From: Halomonas sp. TD01
GTDB lineage: Bacteria > Pseudomonadota > Gammaproteobacteria > Pseudomonadales > Halomonadaceae
NCBI RefSeq assembly: GCF_923868895.1
Contig: NZ_OV350343.1
Coordinates: forward strand, 434,001-498,000
Length of the DNA stretch: 64,000 nt
Direction of reading: 5' to 3'
The position numbers and the translations under genes are program-made. Positions 58,374-64,000 of the stretch are shown here, in pieces. The notes under the pieces are model-generated. The model was not told the origin of the DNA, made no database searches, and saw only the letters and a program-made list of their open reading frames with translations. Position 1 is the first letter of the stretch; each line of letters begins with the position of its first letter.

Positions 58374-59648
58374 TTAAAGTAGTGAAGGAATCCAAGTTGA
58401 AAGCGCTGGAAATGCCGCTAACAGCACAATAACGCCAATGAACGCTACATAAAATGGTAGTGATGCCACGATGGCTCGCTCATAAGGCACTTCGGCTATT
58501 CGGGCGGCCGTCATCAGCGTCATCCCCACGGGGGGCGTCACATTGGAAACGTTGAGCACCACAATCATCAATATGGCGAAATGCAACGGGTCAAAACCCA
58601 GCTGAATCATGGCTGGCACAAGTACGGGCGCTACCACTACGAGCGCAGGTAGCACATCCATCACCGTACCAATCACCAACAGTAGCAAGCACACCAGCAT
58701 TAACTGTAGGAATGCGGCATCACTGAAGGTGGTAATAAGCCCAGCAGCGTCTCTGGCAATTCCTGAGCGTGTTACAAACCAGCCCAGTACCGCCGAGGTA
58801 GCGAGCAAGAAAAACACCACGCCGGAGAAGCGCACGGTCACAACCAGCGCGTCCCAAATTTTTCGCCAAGTGAGATTTCGGTAAAATACGACGCCAATCA
58901 CGATGGCATACACCGCCGCAAACCCAGAGGCTTCAGTGATGGTGGTTAAGCCCGACAGAATGCCACCCAAAATAATCAGTGGCACCACCATGGCAGGCAG
59001 CGCAACGACAAACGACATCAGCGCTACTTTAAACGGCGTAGGTGCCTGTTTGGGATAACCCCGTTTCCAGGCCAGGAAAAAGCTCACACATAACAGCGCC
59101 AACGCCATCAAAAGCCCAGGAATAATGCCGCCCGCGAAAAGATCGATCACCGAAATATCACGCAACAGGGTGGCATATACCACCATCACCACACTGGGTG
59201 GAATAATCGGCCCAATAATCGATGAACACGCCGTAACGGCTGCCGCGTACTCAGCGTCGTAACCCTGCCTTTTCATTTCGGGAATCATGATTTTGCCGAT
59301 TGCCACGGTGTCAGTGACAGCAGCACCGGTTAACCCGGCAAAAAACACCGATACCGAAATATTGACGTGGGAAAGTGCACCCCGAACACGGCCAAACAAT
59401 GAATTATTAAACGCAATCAACTTGTGAGTTAGTCCACCCTGATTCATTAGCTCGGCGGTAAAAATAAAATAAGGCACCGCGATTAACAAAAACCCTGAAA
59501 CCCCTGAAAACATCCGGTCGGCAATGATACCGAGCATGCGCTCTCCGCCCAGGGAGAACCCCCCAGCCAGTCCTGACATAGCCATGACAACCGCCACGGG
59601 AGCACCAATAAACAGCAACAGCACAAATACAATAATAGTAGGCGTCAT
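58374..59648 (-). CDS. dctM: TRAP transporter large permease DctM
   Basis: A 424-residue inner-membrane protein with about 12 hydrophobic segments, the large subunit of a sodium-dependent TRAP transporter. Family stretches are NISVSVFFAGLTGAAVTDTV, GKIMIPEMKRQGYDAEYAAA, CSSIIGPIIPPSVVMVVYAT and VLNVSNVTPPVGMTLM. The start overlaps the dctQ stop by 4 bp. Confidence 0.94.
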   Translation of the reverse strand: MTPTIIVFVLLLFIGAPVAVVMAMSGLAGGFSLGGERMLGIIADRMFSGVSGFLLIAVPYFIFTAELMNQGGLTHKLIAFNNSLFGRVRGALSHVNISVSVFFAGLTGAAVTDTVAIGKIMIPEMKRQGYDAEYAAAVTACSSIIGPIIPPSVVMVVYATLLRDISVIDLFAGGIIPGLLMALALLCVSFFLAWKRGYPKQAPTPFKVALMSFVVALPAMVVPLIILGGILSGLTTITEASGFAAVYAIVIGVVFYRNLTWRKIWDALVVTVRFSGVVFFLLATSAVLGWFVTRSGIARDAAGLITTFSDAAFLQLMLVCLLLLVIGTVMDVLPALVVVAPVLVPAMIQLGFDPLHFAILMIVVLNVSNVTPPVGMTLMTAARIAEVPYERAIVASLPFYVAFIGVIVLLAAFPALSTWIPSLL

Positions 59649-60190
59649 GGCCGGGTCTCCCCTTCAGAACTCTCAAGAAGCTCATCAATCACCTCATGCT
59701 CGCTTGTAAAGTGCTCAAGCAGTGCAAAGCCGTGAACGAGATGCAGCAACATAATCAGGCCGCTGATAGGAACAACAATGGCCGTCACTTTGCTAGGAAT
59801 GCGGATCTGATCCGACACCATGTAAACCTGCGTCGCGTTGGTGAAGTAGCCCCAGCCATACCAAGTAAGCATGAGTGCAAATAAGCCGAGGACCGCCAGA
59901 CACAACACCGCCGCTATTTTCACCATGATTCTGGGCAGGCTACGCACTAGCAGCGTCATCGCTACATGCTCGCCATAACGCAGTGAAATGGTCATTGAGA
60001 GAAAGCCTATCCATGGCAAAAAAAGCCGGGCCAGTGAATAGGTCCAGCTCAGCGTGCTGCCGGTAAACAGCTTGTAGAGAAAGGCGGTAAAAGAAATGCC
60101 CAGCATCGATAAAATACAGCCAACGCATACCACAATTGCCACCTGATTGACGTGATCACTCAGGCGGCGTAACGGGAGTAAAACGCTCAT
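59645..60190 (-). CDS. dctQ: TRAP transporter small permease DctQ
   Basis: A 181-residue membrane protein with four hydrophobic segments and the DctQ pattern FLPWIGFLSMTISLRYGEHV. It binds DctM to complete the membrane unit. Located between dctP (57 bp away) and dctM (4-bp overlap). Confidence 0.9.
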   Translation of the reverse strand: MSVLLPLRRLSDHVNQVAIVVCVGCILSMLGISFTAFLYKLFTGSTLSWTYSLARLFLPWIGFLSMTISLRYGEHVAMTLLVRSLPRIMVKIAAVLCLAVLGLFALMLTWYGWGYFTNATQVYMVSDQIRIPSKVTAIVVPISGLIMLLHLVHGFALLEHFTSEHEVIDELLESSEGETRP

Positions 60191-60247
60191 CGTGATTCCT
60201 CACGCTGGGGCAGGCGTGCTACCCCAGCGTTTGTCCGTCGCTAAGTC

Positions 60248-61321
60248 TTACTGGCCGTAAATGCGCAGATCATCATCTGCAAGCTGCTGACCAACCCGCT
60301 CGACTTCGTCAAGTAGCCCCTGCACGCGGGCTTCATCCATACCGAAGTCATCGACGATCCACTCTTTCCAAGCGGGACGGGCAACCTCTGCCATCCGTTC
60401 CCGCTCGGCATCGGGCATTAGGTAGCAAGCTTCAAAGCGTTCGCAGGACTCTACCCAACTGGCGGTGGCAAGCGCACCAGACATACCGTGGCTCAGTTGA
60501 ATCGCTTCGCGGGCAGAGCTGATTAACGCCTGTTGATGCGTTTCCGGTAGCGACTGATACCAGGATTCACTGACGACCCAAGGGGCACTGTTGTATACAT
60601 GCCCTGTCAGGGTGGTGTAGTCCGTTACCGCATCAAAGTTGAACGTGGTATTCAACACGGGAGCGTTAAATTGGCCATCCGCCAGCCCCGTTTCAAGGGC
60701 AGTAATCAGCTCACCCCAAGGGAGGGGCGTGGCAGAAGCACCAAGTGAGCGCATGATAGCCACGTGAGCTGGGTTCTCTTCGGTACGGATATTGAGCCCT
60801 TCTAGATCTTCCATGGTCTCAATCAAGCGCACGTTGTTAGTGAAGGCCACGAAACCGCCGCCATCATCGAACGTACCTAAGTAGCGCATATTGGCGTCTT
60901 CAACGGTGCCAGACATAAAGTCAGCAAACCATTCGCTGTCAAAGAAGCTCCACGCTTGACGCCAACTGGTAAACAAAAATGGCGCCGTTACCGCTTGATA
61001 GTCGCCATAAAACGATGACATCGCACCCGCTGACATAATGGTCGATTGCAGCGTGCGGCCGCCCTGCACTTCTGAGCCGTTTTCTACTTCTGAGCCTAGC
61101 TGACCACCGCCAAAAATAGAGACTTCAAGGTCTCCATCGGTGCGTGCTTCCACAAGGTTTTTGAAATGCACCAGGGCAGGATAGATTTCGTTATTTTTCA
61201 TATCCTCTGGCAGTTGGGTAGCGATGACCATTTCATAGGACTGCGCCTGGGCGGTGGCACTGGCAATCGCCAGTGGCAGCGTGGCCATGGCAGCGAATAA
61301 AAAAGACTGTGTAGGTTTCAT
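60248..61321 (-). CDS. dctP: TRAP transporter solute-binding protein DctP
   Basis: A 357-residue periplasmic binding protein with signal peptide (about residues 1-26, ending ATAQA). The family motifs are LEVSIFGGGQLGSEVE, NVRLIETMEDLEGLNIRTEE (the Arg in NIRTEE normally holds the substrate carboxylate), and LADGQFNAPVLNT. The presence of that Arg suggests the substrate has a carboxylate, for example an N-acetylated amino acid, rather than a pure acetylpolyamine. Confidence 0.93.
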   Translation of the reverse strand: MKPTQSFLFAAMATLPLAIASATAQAQSYEMVIATQLPEDMKNNEIYPALVHFKNLVEARTDGDLEVSIFGGGQLGSEVENGSEVQGGRTLQSTIMSAGAMSSFYGDYQAVTAPFLFTSWRQAWSFFDSEWFADFMSGTVEDANMRYLGTFDDGGGFVAFTNNVRLIETMEDLEGLNIRTEENPAHVAIMRSLGASATPLPWGELITALETGLADGQFNAPVLNTTFNFDAVTDYTTLTGHVYNSAPWVVSESWYQSLPETHQQALISSAREAIQLSHGMSGALATASWVESCERFEACYLMPDAERERMAEVARPAWKEWIVDDFGMDEARVQGLLDEVERVGQQLADDDLRIYGQ

Positions 61322-61462
61322 AACTTACCTCGTTTTGGTTATTAGCTGGTTTGCGTTATGACTGGCGTTTCCACTCGTAAGCGATCGCTTTATTGTCGTT
61401 ATTGTTAAAGCCGTAGAAGACGAACGTGACGGCTCTCTGTTAGTTACTCGGCTCTCTGTGAG

Positions 61463-62398
61463 TTACTGGTTAATGGCCTCCCACACTTCAATGGCCGCCG
61501 CTAAGTCTTCAAGCGATGCGCCAACTGACTTAAACAGCGTGATGGCCTCTGCAGAGCGTCGGCCTGGCTTAGTTCCCACAAGCACCTCGGCAAGCTCGGC
61601 CTTGATATCCTCGAAACGGAACGCACCTTCGTCGATTGCCTGAAGAATATCGCCAGCTTCACCCTTAGCCCCTGCGTAGGTATCCACAAATACGGCAGAT
61701 CGACGCAGACACTCAGCATCGGTTTCGCGCATTTGGGGGCGGAAGGCACCAATTAGGTCAACATGCGTGCCCGGTGTTAACCACTCACCTTTAATTAAAG
61801 GCTCTGTGGAGAGCGTGACGCAGCTGACAATATCAGCCTGCACAACCGCTTCTTGCAGATCGCTAACGACCTGGGTGTCAAAACGATCCGCATAGGCCTC
61901 AGCAATAGCAGAAGCTTTCTCAGGATTTCTGCCCCACACCAGGACACGTTTGATCGGTCGAATGCTGGCATGAGCTTCAATGACCATAGGAGCCAACTTG
62001 CCAGTACCCACAACCAGTAGCGTTTCTGCTGTCTCGCTGGCCAGCGCCTGCGCCGCCAAGGCAGAAGCAGCCGCTGTGCGGCGGCGCGTTAGTTCGCTGC
62101 CATCAATGCAGGCCAGTGGCTGGCCATGCTTGCCTTCACTAAGCAAATACAGCCCTGAAATAGCAGGAATATTGTGTTGTGCATTTTGGGGAAACACATT
62201 GACCATTTTGACGCCAATATAGCCTGCTGGCTCCCAGGCAGGCATTAGCAGCATGGTGGCTTCACCGTCGGGGCGATGCATCGCGTGATGATGGCGTGGC
62301 GGAGATTCAACGCCGTTCACAAAGGTGGTATGTAGCCGCTTAATCAAACCTTTCCAGGTAAGATAGCGTTCCACTTCCGCCGCAGACACAACCCGCAT
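61463..62398 (-). CDS. Ornithine cyclodeaminase/mu-crystallin family protein
   Basis: A 311-residue NAD(P)-binding protein. The Met at 62398 (MRVVSAAEVERYLTWKGLIK) follows the ridA stop by one base and is preferred to one nine codons upstream. The N-terminal dimer domain has YIGVKMVNVFPQNAQHNIPA, and the Rossmann fold TLLVVGTGKLAPMVIEAHAS leads to VDLIGAFRPQMRETDAE with the catalytic Asp region. Members act as ornithine cyclodeaminases, ketimine reductases or alanine/pyrroline dehydrogenases; one handling a cyclic imine is suggested by the RidA neighbour. The exact reaction is open. Confidence 0.87.
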   Translation of the reverse strand: MRVVSAAEVERYLTWKGLIKRLHTTFVNGVESPPRHHHAMHRPDGEATMLLMPAWEPAGYIGVKMVNVFPQNAQHNIPAISGLYLLSEGKHGQPLACIDGSELTRRRTAAASALAAQALASETAETLLVVGTGKLAPMVIEAHASIRPIKRVLVWGRNPEKASAIAEAYADRFDTQVVSDLQEAVVQADIVSCVTLSTEPLIKGEWLTPGTHVDLIGAFRPQMRETDAECLRRSAVFVDTYAGAKGEAGDILQAIDEGAFRFEDIKAELAEVLVGTKPGRRSAEAITLFKSVGASLEDLAAAIEVWEAINQ

Positions 62399-62399
62399 A

Positions 62400-62756
62400 T
62401 CAAGCCTCCGGCAGCGCAGCAACAACCATGATTTCTACTTTCCATTCCGGCTTAGCAAGCTTGGCTTCAACCGCTGCACGTACGGGTGGGCGGCCAGGCA
62501 CAACCCAGGCATCCCAGGCAGCATTCATTTGATCGAACTCAGCCATGCTGGTGACCCAAATTTGCGCCGAGATAAGCTGCTCTTTCGAGGTGCCTGCCTG
62601 AGCTAACAGTTGGTCAATGCGCGCGAGCACTTGCTCCGTCTGGCCACGCATGTCAGCCGTTGCATCACTAGGCACTTGGCCGGCGAGATAAACGGTGCCG
62701 TTGTGAATCGCGACTTGGCTCATACGGGCATTGCTGTCTTGATAGGTAACGCTCAT
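62400..62756 (-). CDS. RidA-family (YjgF/YER057c/UK114) enamine/imine deaminase
   Basis: A 118-residue Rid protein with MSQVAIHNGTVYLAGQVPSD, LISAQIWVTSMAEFDQMNAA, and the catalytic-type Arg in RPPVRAAVEAKL. These proteins hydrolyse reactive enamines and imines made by PLP enzymes or amine oxidases to ketones and ammonia. It is the first gene after the AraC regulator; GGAGAGACACC precedes the ATG. Its role here is probably to clear imines from the amine pathway encoded downstream. Confidence 0.9.
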   Translation of the reverse strand: MSVTYQDSNARMSQVAIHNGTVYLAGQVPSDATADMRGQTEQVLARIDQLLAQAGTSKEQLISAQIWVTSMAEFDQMNAAWDAWVVPGRPPVRAAVEAKLAKPEWKVEIMVVAALPEA

Positions 62757-62885
62757 GGTGTCTCTCCAAGGAAGGTGGGAATCCTCTTGAGACTACGATG
62801 ATGATGAGCGGCGTGCTTGCCCGAAACTCTGGGAAATTTGCCCGTAAGTGTTGAAACGTGCCGGGCATTGTTGATCGCGGGTAGG

Positions 62886-63653
62886 CTAGCGATCTGAGGA
62901 GGGGGCAATCTCAAAGTAGCGCCGATAGGCGCGTGAAAAGCTACCTTGGTCGCGGAAGCCAACCAGCATGGCAATATGGCCCAGGCTTAGCGCGCTGTGC
63001 CTAACCAACGTACGCGCGTGTTCAAGCCGCCTGCGCTGAACATACGCTAAGGGTGTCACACCGGTTAGCTCACGAAAGCAAGCATGAAAATGGCCAGGGC
63101 TTAGCGCACATAATGCGGCTAATTGCTCAACCCGAATATCGTCCGCCAAGTGCTGATCCAGCCAAGCATCCAGCCTTTCTAGATCCAGCCGCTCACTGAT
63201 ACAACGCACGCCAATCTGATCAGCAACTTGCTTCGGCTCATCTTGGAGGTACATATACAGCGCTCGAAGCAGCAGCACGGCAATTTCATTTTGTAGCGCG
63301 GGACACTGCTCTAACTGATGCGTCAAGGCATGGGTAAGCTGATTAAGCGCCGGAGGCACGGTGAAAAAACGCGGCTTATCGAACAGCCGCTCGATTTCAC
63401 TGCCTTTCTCCAACACGGCCAAGTGCTTCACCGGAATATCCAGCACCAGCGTGCGGTTACTGCCATCGCCTTGGTACTCATGATGTCGAGACGATGGAAT
63501 CAAGCAGCCACGGCGTGCCGTGACGCGCTCGCTCTGCCCTTCCATAGCAAGCTCAGTCACGCCACACGTCGCCAGTATTAACTGGTGAAAATCGTGGGAG
63601 TGAGACACCTGCTCTGGGGCTAAATTGCGATTATGCAGCTCAAACTGGTCCAT
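62886..63653 (-). CDS. AraC-family transcriptional regulator
   Basis: A 255-residue regulator with an N-terminal cupin-like ligand domain (SHSHDFHQLILATCGVTELA, CLIPSSRHHEYQGDG) and a C-terminal double helix-turn-helix (VEQLAALCALSPGHFHACFR, LSLGHIAMLVGFRDQGSFSR). It lies 129 bp upstream of ridA on the same strand, so it is most likely the activator of the ridA to ilvE-like operon. It responds to a small ligand, perhaps the imported amine. Confidence 0.9.
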   Translation of the reverse strand: MDQFELHNRNLAPEQVSHSHDFHQLILATCGVTELAMEGQSERVTARRGCLIPSSRHHEYQGDGSNRTLVLDIPVKHLAVLEKGSEIERLFDKPRFFTVPPALNQLTHALTHQLEQCPALQNEIAVLLLRALYMYLQDEPKQVADQIGVRCISERLDLERLDAWLDQHLADDIRVEQLAALCALSPGHFHACFRELTGVTPLAYVQRRRLEHARTLVRHSALSLGHIAMLVGFRDQGSFSRAYRRYFEIAPSSDR

Positions 63654-63835
63654 GGACGTACCGTTTGGTTCTACGTTGACGATTGCACTATAAAACGGCT
63701 GACCATAGAAAAGCGAGAAAGCGCCAACGCTTGGCTAACGCTTTCTTTAATACGTAAAACAATTTTACAAACAGCTAAATCGACGTTTGAAAGACGGTCT
63801 CCGCCAAACTAGCCAACACCGCCTTCACACAGTCA

Positions 63836-64000
63836 TTAGGCAATCGTGTTGTAATTGGTATTCCAGTTAACGTTATCAAAGTCGCCAAGATTAATATTCT
63901 CGAACGACGCTAGCGTGTCAGTTTCAAACGCACTGTTTGAAAGTGCTTCGACACGTTGCAGCAGCGCGTCATCGGCGATCTCTTGCGTACTACCATCACC
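63836..64000 (-). CDS. Unidentified protein, C-terminal end (cut by window edge)
   Basis: The last 54 codons of a minus-strand gene end at TAA (63836-63838). The tail is acidic and Asn-rich (LGDFDNVNWNTNYNTIA), preceded by QEIADDALLQRVEALSNS. I do not recognise the family. The composition would suit a secreted or surface protein of a halophile, but this is weak. The 182 bp between it and the AraC gene contain no visible gene. Confidence 0.5.
   Translation of the reverse strand, partial: GDGSTQEIADDALLQRVEALSNSAFETDTLASFENINLGDFDNVNWNTNYNTIA

Noticed and set aside
61463..62756. OCD-family protein plus TRAP transporter as an ectoine utilisation (eutC/doe) cluster
   Set aside because: No ectoine hydrolase (EutD/DoeA), DoeB-type deacetylase of the peptidase family, or EutB is present; the deacetylases here are HDAC-fold enzymes.

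Overview
This window looks like a chromosomal segment of a halophilic or marine gammaproteobacterium, most likely a Halomonas-type member of Halomonadaceae. That placement is inferred from the gene families, the moderately GC-rich coding sequence, the pyrG-kdsA-eno order, the mrcA/pilMNOPQ-aroKB-gltBD order and the two TRAP transporters. No rRNA, tRNA, CRISPR array, transposase or phage structural gene was seen.

Layout. 1-9 kb (minus strand): eno (cut by the window edge), kdsA, pyrG, then gltD and gltB. 9.4-18.7 kb: aroB, aroK and the type IV pilus assembly genes pilQPONM on the minus strand, divergent from the penicillin-binding protein gene mrcA. 18.7-28.2 kb: a TAXI-type TRAP transporter with a DUF1850 protein, divergent from a GntR regulator, glutaryl-CoA dehydrogenase and a family III CoA-transferase; then an EAL-domain protein and a GABA-type aminotransferase. 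Together these suggest uptake of a carboxylate and catabolism of glutarate or 5-aminovalerate. 28.2-37.4 kb: mixed housekeeping genes (YkoF-like protein, alpha/beta hydrolase, dinB, selO, sirtuin, UbiH-like hydroxylase, an exported MetX-like hydrolase, a FrnE-like DsbA protein, ribonuclease Z).

37.5-46.3 kb is an accessory, defence-like region. It holds a higBA pair, the remnant of a yefM-yoeB pair, a parDE-like pair and a small membrane-protein gene that sits in what looks like an integron gene cassette with a 59-bp attC site. Next to these is a tightly overlapping four-gene SMC operon of the MksBEF/Wadjet (JetABCD) type. It has a large SMC-like ATPase, a MksE-like subunit, a kleisin-like subunit and a small Toprim nuclease-like protein. 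The gene order is C-B-A-D rather than the usual A-B-C-D. It is the best candidate for an under-described system here.

46.4-55.1 kb: a GntR regulator divergent from a complete dipeptide-type ABC transporter (binding protein, two permeases, fused double ATPase), followed by an FAD-linked 2-hydroxyacid dehydrogenase and a PLP aminotransferase. A 95-bp nested-palindrome element separates this operon from the convergent one. 55.2-63.7 kb (minus strand): an operon with an AraC regulator, RidA, an ornithine cyclodeaminase/mu-crystallin-type protein, a DctPQM TRAP transporter, two different histone-deacetylase-superfamily amidohydrolases and an IlvE-like aminotransferase. The set reads as a pathway that imports an N-acetylated amine, deacetylates it and processes amino/imino intermediates. 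The last 165 bases hold the C-terminal end of an unidentified minus-strand gene.
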